Notes: generated by a model from the letters alone, not told the origin. Shown: positions 33,701 through 46,832, counted from the first letter of the stretch. The stretch: DNA of 64,000 bases from Pinus tabuliformis (GCA_031772625.1 CM062815.1:116878989-116942988); one strand, 5' to 3'. Program-made: numbers and translations.

Positions 33701-34342
33701 ACTCTTTATATAAGTTTCTAATGGATAAATCACATTTCTACTCATGCTTTGTCTTCTTTCTATGAATTTCCTTGCAGCTATATAGACACGATTCTTGATT
33801 TCAAGCTCTATTTATGTGGGATTCATAGTTGTGTTTATTTCTTCTAAAGCTAATGAATTCATACTTATATATGCTCATTAGTCTCTTCAAAACTTTCTAA
33901 TCTATGCCACATTGAAAAAATTTCAATTATACCATAGCCTACTGACACCTAACTCCTTTCTATACCTGTTTCTGCATTCCTAAAGCCTATACCTAATCAC
34001 TAGTTCTAAACCCTAGTCCAACAAACCCTAAATTCTTAAATTCACAAATACACAAACAAACTTGCATATCTAGCCTAAATTTTTTTTCTTTAAAGATATT
34101 CATTGATAAATACTTTGAGAGATCCCCCTCTGGCTCAATAGGGCTACCTACTGAACTGAAAGTGGTTTGAGGTTACCTCTTTCGATCTCCTCCTTAGCCT
34201 AGGAAATTGTAGAGGATAACATTTTTGGTGTCAATGCCGAAGAAACGAGTGCTATATCTTCCCTAGGAAAGAACAACAAAGATCAGATCTGATTACTGAT
34301 GGTGAACAGTGATAAGACACATATGAAAGGTTGAACCATTCA
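30726..34342 (+). repeat. Putative long 5' LTR
   Basis: Only 30726-31389 is confirmed by its copy at 36104. The extension is inferred from the PBS at 34345, an ending cattca, and a TATA-like tatataag at 33707-33714 that would start the transcript about 630 bp before the PBS. It contains GC-richer blocks rich in gcgcttctg at 31700-31780 and 33060-33080. Confidence 0.5.
32335..32690 (+). pseudogene. Coding-like segment inside the putative LTR
   Basis: A run starting at ATG 32337 (MEKEQSKMLHQGGKGK) with stops and a frame change, best seen in 32467-32685: KEKEQNLLNADLDIEDIIALEISEDREFWLDKINFHLEKLLEKVNKDNK. It is charged, helical and likely coiled-coil. I recognise no family. Position upstream of the inferred TATA box would make it part of U3, unusual for an LTR. 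It could instead be captured host sequence or an insertion within the LTR. Confidence 0.35.
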
Positions 34343-34344
34343 CC

Positions 34345-34361
34345 TGGCGACTCCCACTTGA
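34345..34361 (+). other. Primer binding site of the gag-only element
   Basis: tggcgactcccacttga shares its first nine bases with the PBS of element 1 (tggcgactccgctgggga), so the same tRNA class may be used. Confidence 0.55.
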
Positions 34362-34399
34362 TCCGAAGACTCCACTGGTAGCACGATCTAGAAATTAAA

Positions 34400-35642
34400 A
34401 TGAGCTCTCAATCCAGAAGGTATGCTCCTATGCATCGAGATCATGTTCCAGGATTTCCAAATTGTATGCCTTAGGTAGATTGGCAAACACACTTGTAAAA
34501 ATTCAGATATGGAAAAGGTGATGATGCTATAGTTCATTTAATAAGATTTCATATGCATGTGCGTAAGCTGAGGATTAATTTTCATGAAGATTGTTTAATG
34601 AAGATGTTCATGGTCACATTAGAAGAAAGAGCACGGTCTTGGTATGAAAGCTTGCCTCCTGCTTGTATCTATTCTCTCAAGGATTTTCACTCAGTATTTT
34701 TTGAGAAGTATAAAGAAGCCTATCCTTCTTTTCTTTTGATTGAGGATTGCTGTGATAATTTTGAAAATTTTATTCAAGCGCTGGAAAGTGCTTATGGCGA
34801 TGAAGAGTTTATGAATGATGAACTCTTGGATGCTTTGAATGAAAGCCTTTTCACCATCATGTTAAGATCATGGAGCCTGCCTTGGATGACAATGAAATTG
34901 AGGAGAATTCTCCAATAGATGACAATGACCTTCTATCATCTAAAATATGTGATAATTTGCAGCAGTCATGCCTTTCTTTTAGTACACAAGATACATATGA
35001 TAATGTTCATTTCAGCTCCCTCCACTCCTTGATGAAGATTCTAATTATGAGTTGGTTTGTATTAAGATTCCTGAGAGTCATTATTCATCCATTGAGTTAG
35101 AAATTAATGAGCAACAGGTTTGTTTCCTAGAACTAAATGATCAACTTGTTCAACAGATTTTAAATCAACAAGGAAAAGAAGAAATATATAGTCAAATGCT
35201 TTATGTTTCTTCTGAGGAACTAATGGATAAAAGGAAGATTTTAGATCCTTTTAATCAATCTTATTTTCAAGAGCATGAGAATGTAGCTCAAGATGATGGA
35301 ATTAAAAGGGTATGTGATATAGAATTACACCTTGTTGTGCCAGTTGTGGAAGAATAGTTTGAAAATATTATTTTCCAAATAATTTATGTATCTGTTGCTC
35401 TAGAAACTTTCAATCCAGATTTACATGAAGAGACATTCATACATGTAACTTCATATTTTGAGGATTTTAGATTTCAAATTGACGATCATGAGTTACAGGA
35501 AAGCAACGATAAAGGAGAGGTTGTTTTAGAGCCATTTGCACATGATGATCTTCCTCCAGATTCAGAAAATGAAGAGGGTGCTTGTATTTCTTCTGACTTT
35601 CAAGATATGGCAATGTTCTAGATTATTATAGACCCTATTTCC
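34400..35642 (+). pseudogene. gag: Ty3-type Gag with acidic tail, broken
   Basis: ATG at 34400 (MSSQSRRYAPMHRDHVPGF). Stops soon follow, but the frame from 34553 carries the retrotransposon Gag capsid signature: AIVHLIRFHMHVRKLRI, LEERARSWYESLPP and IYSLKDFHSVFFEKYKE. After about residue 170 it becomes acidic and low-complexity in shifting frames (34870-35100, 35052-35357) and fades near 35642. No zinc knuckle or protease was found. Capsid formation would be the normal role. The lack of pol suggests a TR-GAG-like parasite. Confidence 0.75.
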
Positions 35643-36103
35643 AATTTGTTACAACCATCTGGGAAGATGAATTTTCTTGTATTTATGGATCATGAACACA
35701 TTTTCAGTGGATAGTTGGAGTGTCCTAGCTTTTGTTTTTTCTGCCTGCTCAAGGAAAGTGTGAGTAGGATTCAAGTAAGTAGCCATTTGCTAGATTAGTT
35801 ACACTAGAGGGATCATTACACATGATTGTATATACATCTTCAGCAGGTTGGTAGTTAACATCAGAAGTTTGGAGCCCGAGGAGAAGGCCATAAGGCTTCT
35901 ATGATCAGCTGTTGTTTTCCTTTTGTTAAATAAGTTGTAAAGTCAATTTTTCAGTCAGTATGTTTTTTATAGTCAAGTCAAGTAAGTCAGTTTTCAGTTT
36001 GATTTTAGTCTTAGCATTTTGACTCCATACCCAATGGACAAGGCTATTAGGTCTACAGTGTTCTTGACACCTCCAAGGAGCTGCCATCCCTAGTTGGAGC
36101 CAA

Positions 36104-36768
36104 TGTTAGTGTTAGTCATTTCAGCCTGTCACCAGTGATCAAATATGTTCTTACAAGGTGTTGTTAGGGTGTCAAGTCAAATTTTTGTCATTTTAGTGAA
36201 TCTTCAAATAAAAATTTGGTCACTAGCTATTGATGTCTAGGTCATTTATGCTCCCTTCACTTACTCATGGTCTTCATCACTCATCATGGTCATTGTCTTC
36301 TTCTAGGTATCATATCTTCATTTAAGTGTCTCGGGTCATGAAATGGTTAAATTCCTCATTTTAGGTCATGGTATAAGGTTTCACTCCATGTGTCATCATG
36401 ATAACATATGTCAAAACAAAAACATGTCCATCATGTGATTCAGTGGGTAAAGGGATTTAGCAACTTAGGGAAATCAAAATAAAGGTAGCGGCAATGTTTA
36501 ATTTCAAATAAGAAAATGTTGCAGTACACTACCTCGTCTCATCATTTCTCACAGGGATAAATTTTCTTCAAAATATGTTTCTGACCCAATGGATAAGAAT
36601 TTTACAAATGCGAAAGAAAATTTTGCCCATTATAGTCCAAGGAACAAAAACCTCCTTCATTTTATGCACAGGTATTATGATTTGAGAGAAATGCCCAAAA
36701 TACACTTGCAATGGGAGAGTTATTACTATTATGGACAACTTGACTTCAAGATAGTTTTTTAGGGATTT
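36104..36768 (+). repeat. 3' LTR (truncated) of the gag-only element
   Basis: Matches 30726-31389 closely from tgttagt to agggattt, then similarity stops abruptly. Preceded by ttggagccaa rather than a clean polypurine tract. Confidence 0.85.
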
Positions 36769-38247
36769 GATCACTATAGCACATAACTCTATAACCCTAG
36801 TCTGAGTAATGGAAAATTTAGGAGGCGGTGAAAGAACAATGTCGAATGAGGTTCGATTGGGTGGTCAATCCCACAGATTGAAGCATTGAGATGCCTAAAC
36901 CATTCGATTCTCCCTAAATGCTCCAGGTCATCCATCTGTGTCTTTGTCACATGGGATGGTTAGAACATTGATTGCATGTGAAAACATTGATTTCATGTCT
37001 GATGCATGGAAGGAGAGAACCCACATATCACAATATATGTAACTTACATAGAAGGGGGGTGGTTTAATAGTTAAATGTGTTCATTTTGAAGAAAAAAATA
37101 ACTTGGAATTATAAAGATGAATCGCATAATCAGTAAAGGCCACCACAAACATTCTAGTCTTTTATCTTCTAGGGTTAGGGTTTTAGATGTTTAGGGTTTC
37201 CTAATTATTGCTTTATGTTAAAAATGGCATTTCGACCTCATTGTAATGTGCTTCAGTGAATGTGCAGTTGTCACATCTCTTCTCAAAGATAAGCTACCAC
37301 CACTCAAGCAAGTTTATTTCATTATGCATTTTTATAGTTTCAACGAGTTCCATTTATTAATAGAAGTAAGGTTTTATTGTATCTATGTGCTTTTTTTATA
37401 AATCTATATTTCATTTCATTTCGTTCCTAAATCCGAATCACTTAATAATACTTGCATCCTCCAGTTGGCATCTATGGGAGTTAAATTCATAGCTTTTATG
37501 TCTTGTTCTTTCAATGTGAGTTCATGGGTCCTACTTATGTTATTCTTATATTTGTGAATGGTGGCTCTTGTTCTTTTACACAAAGGCTTTTAGTGATGCA
37601 AGATATGGCAATCCTCATGAAATAGACCATGTGGCTCAACACTAATCTTGATTCACTTTCTACAACATAAAGCACACCCAAAATATTGTGTAAATCATCA
37701 ATGGAGCCACAAGTTTGGCTTCAAGGTACCCTCACAAATAACAAATCTATGTTGATATTTATGTCACGTGTTGAGAGATATTGAATGGAAAACATTATAA
37801 ATATATGGCCAAGCAAGAGCACAAGCAAACTAGAGCCACCCACTTTCTTTATGTAGTTTAGATGCAATTGTCTCATAATCCCTTATAAGCATGCCTTACT
37901 TTTCTAATGAACTCTCATTCATAGCCATATTACTCTTAAATGTTTTTTTAGGAAAGGAACTTGTTTTCCATAGCTTTTTTAATTATCCTAAGTAGAGAAA
38001 GGTAGTATGATCACATCGAAATTTGAACAATCTACTAATGATTTCATGGTATCCGAGATAATATATGTATAAAATAGTCACTAACAAACTAATGGGAGAG
38101 AAGCAATGCTTATAAAGTCTTAAGATAAATGGAGGATAAGCAATGGCACACATGCAAAGTACGCAAAATATTTACCCTAGAAACCTTTATACAAAAAACC
38201 AACAAAATCAAAGCCACACCTCTTTCTCATTATATTAACAAAGCATT
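36769..38247. other. No gene recognised
   Basis: Holds a telomere-like phrase (gggttagggttttagatgtttagggttt near 37174) as in many plant promoters and 5' leaders, but no gene follows. Confidence 0.4.
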
Positions 38248-38436
38248 AATATATATATATATATATATATATAGTATCAGTGATTACTTTTGCGGAGCGA
38301 GTATAGACAGTTCACAAGTTTGGCAAAGTTCTATATATATAATAACTTCGTTGGTTTGTTTTATGGTTGTAGTATCAGTGATTACTTTTGCGAGCGAGTA
38401 TAGATAGTTCATAAGCTCGAAAAAGTTCTATAAATT
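38248..38436. repeat. (AT)n followed by a 100-bp tandem duplication
   Basis: (TA)n at about 38250-38272. Then agtatcagtgattacttttgcg ... aaagttctata occurs twice, starting near 38273 and 38372. The second copy differs by a few bases. Confidence 0.85.
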
Positions 38437-39328
38437 TAAAAGTAAATTGATTGACTAAGGTTGTTTGCAGGAAAGTAAACACACTTGCAAGAAAGTAAAA
38501 ACACTTGTAGGAAATAAGATTCTTTGATGCTAAAAGGAAACACACATGCAAGAGAAGAAACATGCATGTTGGAAATAAAAGAAATGGGTGGCTTGTGCCA
38601 ACTCCCACTCTCATCCACCCAAGGAGATCATCACCTAACCCTTGCCAATATGTTTATTGTTTATACTCATAATAATAAATGCAATAATTTTGTTTAATCT
38701 CATTGATTTGAAAAACATAAAGGAATGTATACCCAATCTAAATTGCAAGCATGTCAAATTGGAAATAAACATGAATAATTTGTCACATAAACAAATACAA
38801 TCATGCATAAATAATTATTTGCAAAAATAGATAAAATCACACATCCAAAATTTAATTGCATATTAAATAAAATAAATTATACGTCAATAAATAACTAAGG
38901 AATTAAATTACACAACTAGAAATTAAAGGAAGCTACTTAAATTACACAACGCTTTGTTCTATTTGAGTGGGTCACTCGCCTTGCCTCCATAAAATAGTGT
39001 TGATACTCTTCTATATCAACACTAGCTACACCCATAATAAGAATAAAATTAATTAATTAAGCTAATTAAAAGGAATTAATCTACTTTAAATATGCAAAAT
39101 AAATAATTTTAATTAATTAATTAAATCATACACTACGAGAATTATAAATTTACAATTAAAATAAAAGTGCCATAATTATAATTTATTCCATCATCACTCA
39201 AACGTCATACGCTTTAAGTGTCCTTCATCAATGGAGAGTGTGCTCTCTTTTATACATAATCTTTTTTTTAACATGAATGAGTATGGTTTTATATTAAGTT
39301 GTCATCTTGTCACAACAAGATACCCAGG
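38437..39328. other. No gene recognised
   Basis: AT-rich; a small internal repetition (gaaagtaaacacacttgcaa / gaaagtaaaaacacttgtag) at 38470-38515. Confidence 0.4.
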
Positions 39329-40308
39329 TGTAGTAGTGTTTTTGTAGCAAAGGGGTATTAAAAGACACCTTGTTAGCAGTTGGTTGTTCCTTACAAAGAA
39401 ATACAGATAGTTTAGTTGTTGTCAGTGGACAATCATGGAGAAACAAAGCATTGCAAATGGTGAGAATAATGCATATACAAACATAAACTAAAACAAAGAG
39501 GTAAACACACAAATAATGCTTAATGAAGCAAACAAGTCAACAAAATTATGGAAAATGACTCCCTTTATTGACTGTTGGTGGTAGAATATGAATACAATAG
39601 ATGAATACTAAACACTTGAAGATAATTCTTTGAGCTATGGTGCTCAAAAATCCTCAGCAAGGAGGTTCCTTTCCTCAATCTCTTTGCAAGCTTCTCCTCT
39701 CTATCAAATAAGTATCAAGGCTCTCTCAATGGTGAAATCCTCTCCACACTAGAATGATGGATTGCTAAGAAGCAACTTTGCCAACACAATAGTGATCTAT
39801 TTCTTCCTCTTCAACAATGAAATGAAGGATTGCTCTGATAGCAATTTTTCTAGCATAACATTATCTCCTCTTTATTTCTCCCATGGCCTGTTTATATAGA
39901 ATTTTTTTGAATCTCTCTTCCCTCACTTAGTTCATGAATTAAATTGACTTATGAGTAGGACAAGAGGATTCCTTTGAGGGCTACATATCTTCAGGGTGAC
40001 TCAAATTTGGTTGTCCTTGACTGGAACATGTCACAGAATCATCTTCCAAGTGTGGGAAGTGGTCCCGAATTTTGTGAGTTTGCCTTTTCTTCGAATGCAT
40101 GATTTTCGAAGGAAATACCGCGCAATTGTAATTTATTCTTGAGGATAAGCCACATAGTCCAATTTTATACATAATAACTTAAAATAAATTAAATTTTTTG
40201 AACTTCATAATGTCTTTGGCTAGAAAAACTTCACTTGTACGTTCTATTGGACAACTTTGGGTGTCTTTTGGATTGTACAAATATGTGTACGATTTTCTAG
40301 TGTTAACA
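39329..40308 (-). repeat. 3' LTR of the 3.7-kb element
   Basis: 980 bp, partner of 42089-43056 with scattered substitutions and small indels. Confidence 0.9.
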
Positions 40309-42088
40309 ATTTCCCCTGATGTATGAGGTTAGGAGAAAATGTATAGCTGAAATACATCATGTTTTATTTTCTCACTTATAACTTGATCAACTTTTTGATA
40401 GAGAAAATAACTTGTTGCAGAGATGAATAGGGAAAAACCTTAACTGGGGAAAAAAGATAACCATGCTCTGAAAAAATGCTTATATGAGATAGGCATGTCC
40501 CATGCTCATTATGATGACTAGTGACTATTTATTACAGCCAAACAGGAAGTATTCATGTCAAGTCAGTGTTGGAGTGGATGACATGCTAATGGTTAATGAT
40601 GATAATTGCTTACACCCTCAAGGGCACTTCTGACATAGACGGAGTCAGTGCCCCCATGCATCAAGAAAAGGTGAAGCATTGTTGGGATGAGGTGCTCATG
40701 GATGCAGGATCTTCCACTGTGGGTACCTCCCACGCATCAAAATGTAATCACTGCTGAGTGAGGTGCTAAGAAATGCGTGGGTCTTCGACTAAATGAGAGA
40801 ACTACAATGGTACTAGACACCCACATTCTATTTGAATCCATGACCATCTACTTTGGCCTGGGAGCGATCTCACTTGCATGCCTTGAAAATTAGCCTCATT
40901 CTTCTTTTCTTCACTTATTTCTAACCAACCCTACTCTCGAGCCACCTCATCCATTTGCGATGGATCAAGATGAATGCACCCTTGCATTCTACATTGGGCC
41001 TATCATCCCTCCATACAACATAAGCTCATTTGTGTCACTTTATCTGCATCATCAACCCAACAACAAGACCAACCAATGGGGCTCCTGCCCTCAGCAAAAA
41101 ACACTTTACCTCCATCATCATCCAGGTCACCATTTTCAAGGGGCACCTGTCTCCGTGTATGTACATCCCAAACTGCCTTTACATTCTTTTGGAAAGTATA
41201 AATGTTTTTTTAGGAAAATGGTTCCCACCCATATTTTCATGCCTTGTACCTAGTGAATGTCCCTAGTCACCCTTGGTTGGAGCTCGCACATAATACACGC
41301 TCATTTACCCTTTTCACATAAGGCAGAACATACTCATGCTTACCCTAGATGTCCTACCAACTCTAGGGTCACTCCTCTCAGAATAATTGTTTTGACTAAT
41401 GGTACTCTGAGCGTGCGACAGGCCCAAAAATGAGTTTGGGGTTGAAATGGAACGGATGGTACCATGATGAAGATGATGTGGTCCTGATCTTTGTGTCTCT
41501 GACAATTTTGAAACGGAAGTCCTTAGCTCCTATACTGAGCTCCCGAATATGACAAAGAGGGTGATATATAGGGAAAAGTGGGCCATATGGCACCTCATTT
41601 GTACTTGCTATTTTGGGAGATTAGAGTTGTTATAAGAGCTATTTTCTGTCATTGCAGTCATCTTGTGCACCTGGGAAGCGCACGAGGAGAGACAGGTTAG
41701 AGCACATAACCCAAACTTTGTGATTTTGGTAGACTAAGCTTGGTAAGCCATATAGGGATGACCTGTACAACCTATTTTTAGGGTACAAAAATTGACTACG
41801 TGGACGACTAAGATTCAGTCATGCGGTATCCACGAGTTTCTTAGGGATACCCGCAGACCCTCCGCATGGTTGAGCTGGGCAACTGCACTGGCAGTGCAGC
41901 TTAGGGGGGAAAAGTCACATGGTTGTTGGTTTGATGACCCTGCGGTAACTTAGACCAACAACGTGAAGTATGCGTTCTTCTAATGAGAACAGGCGCGCGA
42001 ACTGCGCATTTGTTCAAAGAACAGATGCTCGACTTATGGACTGGAATATCCGCAGCTTAGTGACAGAGAGATGCATAGACTGTGGGTA
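40309..42088 (-). other. Interior of the 3.7-kb element
   Basis: Short frames on both strands (for example 41396-41593 - and 40960-41253 +) without motifs. Less AT-rich than its LTRs. I see no coding function. Confidence 0.6.
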
Positions 42089-43056
42089 TGTAGTAGTGTT
42101 TTTGTAGAAATGTGGTACCAAAAGACACCTTCTTAGAAGTTGGTTGTTCCTTGACAAAAAATACAGACAATTTGGTTGTTTTCAGTTGACAAGCATGAAG
42201 AAACAAAGCATTACAAATGGTGAGAACAATGCATATACAAACATAAACTAAAAAAAAGAGAGGTAAACACACAAATAATTCTTAATGAAGAAAACAAGTC
42301 AATGAAATTATGGAAAATGGCTCCCTTTATTAACTCCTAGTGGTAGAAGATGAATATTAAACACTTGAAGAGAATTCTTTGAGCTATGGTGCTCAAAAAA
42401 TTTCATCAAGGAGGTTCATTTCCTCAATCTCTTTGCAATCTTCTCCTCTCTATCAAAGAAGTATCAAGGCTCTCTCAATGGTGAAATTATCTCCACACTA
42501 TAATGATGGATTTCTAAGAAGAAACTATGCCAACACAATAGTGCTCTACTTCTTCTGCTTCGACAATGAAATGAAGGATTTCTCTAATAGAAATTTTTCC
42601 AGCATAACATTGTCTCCTCTTTGGTTCTCCTCTGGCCTGTCTATATAGAATGTTTTGAATCTCTCTTCCCTCTCCTGGTTCATGAATGAAAGTGACTTAT
42701 GAATAGGACAAGAGGATTCCTTTGAGGGCTGCATATTTTTAGATTGACTCGAATTCGAATGTCCTTCACTAGAACATGTCTGGGAATCATCTTCCAAGTG
42801 TGGGAAGTGGCCCTGAATTTGCTGAGTCGACATTTTCTTCGACCACGCGACTTTTGAAGGAAATGTCACACAGTTGTAATTTATTCCTGCGAATAAGCTG
42901 TGCAGTCCAATTTTATACAGAAGAGCTTAGGATAAATTAAATTTTTTGAGCTTCATAATGTCTTCTGCTAGAAAATCTTCACTTGTACATTCTATTATGC
43001 GACTTTGGGCATCTTTTGGATTGTACAAATATGTGTATGATTTTTTGTTGTTAACA
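42089..43056 (-). repeat. 5' LTR of the 3.7-kb element
   Basis: 968 bp, ends gttaaca at 43056, followed by CCAAG. Confidence 0.9.
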
Positions 43057-43220
43057 CCAAGAAATTTGTTACAATTATTCATCTAATATATCATCTCTTT
43101 ATGTGGTGATTTCTAATACATATGAGAGACGACATAATATTTCAAATTTCAATACATGTATGTAGGAGTACATCCTACAAAATCTTCGTAACAAAAGGCA
43201 AAACTTGCAACAAGCATACA

Positions 43221-43500
43221 TCAATGCATATTATTACTTTCCTCTTCCAATGGTCGGTTGAGGTCTAGGAGTAATCCCCCTTCTTGCCTACTTGCAACAC
43301 TGGGATCCTTGAGGCTGAGATTCCAAGCATATATTTGAACTTGTGAAGCCACAATCTGATGATCAAGTGTGTATGTTTCATCTATTTGTCTAGCCTGCAT
43401 TCCCTTCAGGTCTTGGACTTCCTCCATAAGGTTTACAATATTTTTCAGTTGCTCCTACTACTTCATGTTAATGATGAGCATATCCAATCACATTACATCA
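43221..43500 (-). pseudogene. Short coiled-coil-like frame, unassigned
   Basis: Minus-strand frame EQLKNIVNLMEEVQDLKGMQARQID... ending LLLDLNRPLEEESNNMH, with two adjacent stops upstream near 43455. It looks protein-like (charged, heptad-compatible, natural stop) but I recognise no family. It lies between two LTR elements. Confidence 0.3.
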
Positions 43501-43685
43501 ATTTGTCCTAGGATCTATGTGCCTCTCTCCTGGCACTGACATTTGGTGCACCCCCCTTTGTTGTTGGCTCTATGTTCACGATCTTTCTCATACCTCATTC
43601 TGGTTTACACGAGCAACAAAAGACAAGGAAGAGCTCTTGCTTCTTCTGACACTCTCCCTTTCTCTTAGTGTAGCACCATTACTTT

Positions 43686-45675
43686 TGTAACAACTCCTCC
43701 CCTCATATCTACTCATTTTCACTGGTTTACCCTAGGTAAACATGAGATGAGGGGCTATTGTGACAAGACTCAACCTCCTAAGTGATCTTAAGGAAGTGGA
43801 ATCAATAGAAACCCACAACATAGACCTTCTATACCTACTATAAGACTCCCATAAGCCTTCTCAGTCATCCCCATGACTAGTCCCTAGGTCCCACTAAGAT
43901 TTAGTGCATCAAACCCCTGGATGCTCCCTTGATATGGACAAGGGTGCATCTGGGAGGCTCCAGAAGCTCCCACAACAAGGGCAAGGGAGCTTCTGGGCAC
44001 TTTTTCCCCAATGTTGTGCCTGCGAATCCGAGATTCGTGCCACTTTTCAAGCCCATAATCCAAGTCATTGCCCATAAACCCCTGTATCTTTCAAAATCCA
44101 TAATCTACATTACAACAAGACTTGTGAGCCAAAAACTAGCTCCAAGACTAGGCCTCATCATCCCCAACTGGGACTAACATTTTGTCAAACACTTGGTATC
44201 AATGAATTCTACAAGACATGAATACAAGACAGAGCATAAATGACTGATAACTCATATGAGACTTGACAAAAAGGATCACCACCCTCTTCCCTTAACTATT
44301 TTGACATCAATTAGGTCTTGCATCCATTATACTTTCAATTACAAGTAAATATATGAAATAACCATGACTATAACCAGCCCTATAACCATGCTTATAACTA
44401 GAATTAAACCATGTAAATAACAATGAGATAATAGGCATTAAGGCCACATAATAACAAGTACAAAAGCAAGAGAACTTATCTTTTATTAAACATAGGAAAG
44501 AGCCAACCATGTTCGGGACTTCCATGTACCACCCAACCTTATACGTGGCTAAACCAAATCTTTCTTTCAGCCAATCACCCCAATGCCATATTCTAAGCAT
44601 GAATGTGGGATCTCACGGATAAACCAATCAAAAAACAACCAAGGGAATCCAGAGGTTAAACCACCTCCACCCTCACCAAATCATGATCTCACCAAAACCA
44701 GCACCAAGATCACAAAAGCAAACCGATCACGGAATGCCTCTGGAATCCATCACTATCCTTGAGGAATTTTTCGTCTCCTTGTCTCTTAGGCTTTACCACA
44801 ATACACATCAGATCACTATGCCCTAAACCGAGACTCCGTCCTCAGGCTTTACTGTGTATCCCGCCAAAATCAGTTAAGGGATTCTTAGGCCTTTGGGAAT
44901 TTTCCTGAGACCACCTCCACCCTAGATTCTGAAACCATTCAGAAATTCCAAAATATCAAAACCGAGAAACAATCCCATCACACCATGGCTATCCAGAAAA
45001 AGGCAAGGCAAGGTTGAAAACCACTATCATAACCCGGCAAGACCATGCCACCGACAACCAGAGAACCAAATACCAACATGCAAAGCCATGCATGTCAAAA
45101 CCAACTAGGAAATCACACATGCAATATGTTACCTACAAGTATTCCTACTGACGTTGCTTGATCATGCTCTTTCTTGCTTTCCTTTCTTTTCGTTGTCCTT
45201 CCTTTGCCTGTTTTTCCCTTCCTTGCTCTAAAGCTAGAATACTCCAAGAAAACTTTGAGTGTCCAAGAGTCTGAGAGAGAGAGAATAATGAGAGAGCTCC
45301 AAAACTGAACTGACAAAAGGTTACACTGACCAAGATTGAGAAAAATCTTGCCAATTGATCCTCAAAAGCCTTTTTATCAATGAGGCCTCTATTTTCTTCA
45401 TTTTCCATTATTTTCCTTCAATTTCCTCCTCACATGCAACCTATCACCTTTCGCCTTCCTTTTCTCCTAATTTCCTTTATTTTCATAAATAAAATGCCAA
45501 TTAATGCCTCATGCCTTTCCAAATCCTTTGCCATTTCCTTTGTCAATTTCCTTATCCATAATAAACTGAAGTGAACACCCACTAGGATGTCTTGCCCAAC
45601 ATTCATCTTGGAATATGTGTCCCATGACCGTGGTCTTATATATTTTTACATGGATTTTTAATCAGGGTTGTTACA
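43686..45675 (-). repeat. 3' LTR (1990 bp) of the large element
   Basis: Boundaries set by the 9-bp inverted ends and the purine tract. Similarity with the right copy runs from 43686 to about 44390 against 50227-50910. Confidence 0.75.
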
Positions 45676-45693
45676 AAACCCTCCCCCTTTGGG
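45676..45693 (-). other. Polypurine tract of the large element
   Basis: Reads GGGGGAGGGTTTT-like on the minus strand, directly before TGTAACAAC. Confidence 0.7.
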
Positions 45694-46730
45694 GAACACC
45701 ATCCTCGATGTTTAATGACACCTATAACCAGCAAGACCTATGAAAACAAAATATACTGCCCAAGGAGCTTTATAACATAGCTTGTTGCAGTATTTACAAT
45801 GACTATCTACTAAAACATGACAAACATACTGTTTACTGGAGCATTATAACACAAATCATTGTGATATTTACAATAATAACCACATATACAATAATACACA
45901 CATATACACATATGAACATTTTCTCAACCGACAAATAAAAGTATACGATGCCTGCATCCACAACAAGGGAATCCAAAGGCTTACGCCTCCACCCTCAAAG
46001 TAATACCAAAATTCACCTCCTTCTCAGGATGTCCAGAATCCACTGCAAGGTGAAATTTGCATCCAATGTCCAACATTATAATCCTACGCCACTTGTCCTC
46101 TTAGTGAACAGATATCGGCTCATTGTTCCAGGGCACACTCCTAATGTGCATTTGATTCCATATAGCAATGCTAATGACCAAAACAAATATATCCCTCACC
46201 TTCCCTTCTCTGCCACACAGTCCCTCGGCCAATCCAGTCACCCCCTTATGTGCAGTCACACACTTCCAAGTTTCATTGGCATCCACATCCTGGGTAGTCC
46301 ATCCCTCGGCAAGGTTTCCTCGCATCAGAAGGTCCAAAAACCAAGGAATATCCTTGCCTTAAAACCATCATATCGGTCATAGCATGCTCATGGAAATCAA
46401 TGGACACTATTGGGCACCAGTGTCCCACAATGACCCTGCTCCTAAATGCTTTACCAATATACTGTTTCCTATTCTAATTCCTTTTGTTGTTGCTACTAGT
46501 GTTTGCTGTCAATTTCAACCACCCAACTGGGCATTTCATGCTTTCGTGTACCAAGCACATAATTTACATTAGATTCAAAATAAATTGAATAACTTCAAAT
46601 CATACCTCTTTGGTGGCCTGTCAACAAGGTACACTTAAAATTATGTTCGCTTCCTGTCGCAACAAGTCAAACTAGAATCTATGACCAAATCATCATGTAT
46701 AAACATATCACATCATGTTAGCTAAAAAAA
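45694..46730 (-). other. Interior of the large element, no gene recognised
   Basis: Frames on both strands (45948-46382 +, 46101-46337 -) overlap one another and show no motif. Confidence 0.4.
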
Positions 46731-46735
46731 AAAAC

Positions 46736-46832
46736 CATCATAGATCAAAATCATAAATCACATGTGACCATCATAAGCCAAAATCATAGATCACATGTAA
46801 TCATCTTATACCAGAATCATAAATCACATGCA
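46736..46832. repeat. Tandem repeat of about 33 bp, three copies
   Basis: Units of the form atcataagccaaaatcatagatcacatgtaatc, diverged by a few bases each. Confidence 0.75.

Larger units (their letters stand above)
30726..36768 (+). mobile_element. Gag-only LTR retrotransposon, 3' LTR truncated
   Basis: A 664-bp block at 30726-31389 recurs at 36104-36768, both starting TGTTAGT. Between them lie a PBS-like tggcgactcccactt (34345) and a Gag frame (34400 on), so the order is LTR, PBS, gag, LTR. If the left LTR runs up to the PBS it ends near 34342 and is about 3.6 kb; the right copy would then be cut after 665 bp. No protease, reverse transcriptase or integrase is seen. The element must have been mobilised in trans. 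Confidence 0.75.
39329..43056 (-). mobile_element. 3.7-kb LTR element without recognisable protein
   Basis: Two long copies, 39329-40308 (980 bp) and 42089-43056 (968 bp), share both ends: on the plus strand they start tgtagtagtg and end gttaaca. Flanks are CCAGG and CCAAG, a TSD with one mismatch. On the minus strand a tract catcaggggaaat abuts the TGTTAAC end at 40308, which fixes the orientation. A TATA-like tatataaac lies in each LTR (minus, near 39891 and 42641). The 1.78-kb interior has no Gag or Pol motif, as in LARD/TRIM-type parasites. No tRNA-iMet-type PBS was found. Confidence 0.85.

Noticed and set aside
36568..36774. Minus-strand ORF in the 3' LTR of the gag-only element
   Set aside because: Antisense within an LTR copy, no motif, not kept open in the other LTR.
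37161..37205. Interstitial telomere-like sequence
   Set aside because: Only two or three imperfect TTTAGGG-like units; common as telo-box words in plant DNA and too short for a telomeric tract.
40960..41266. Three overlapping plus-strand ORFs in the interior of the 3.7-kb element
   Set aside because: Overlapping frames without motifs on the strand opposite to the element; likely chance in a less AT-rich stretch.
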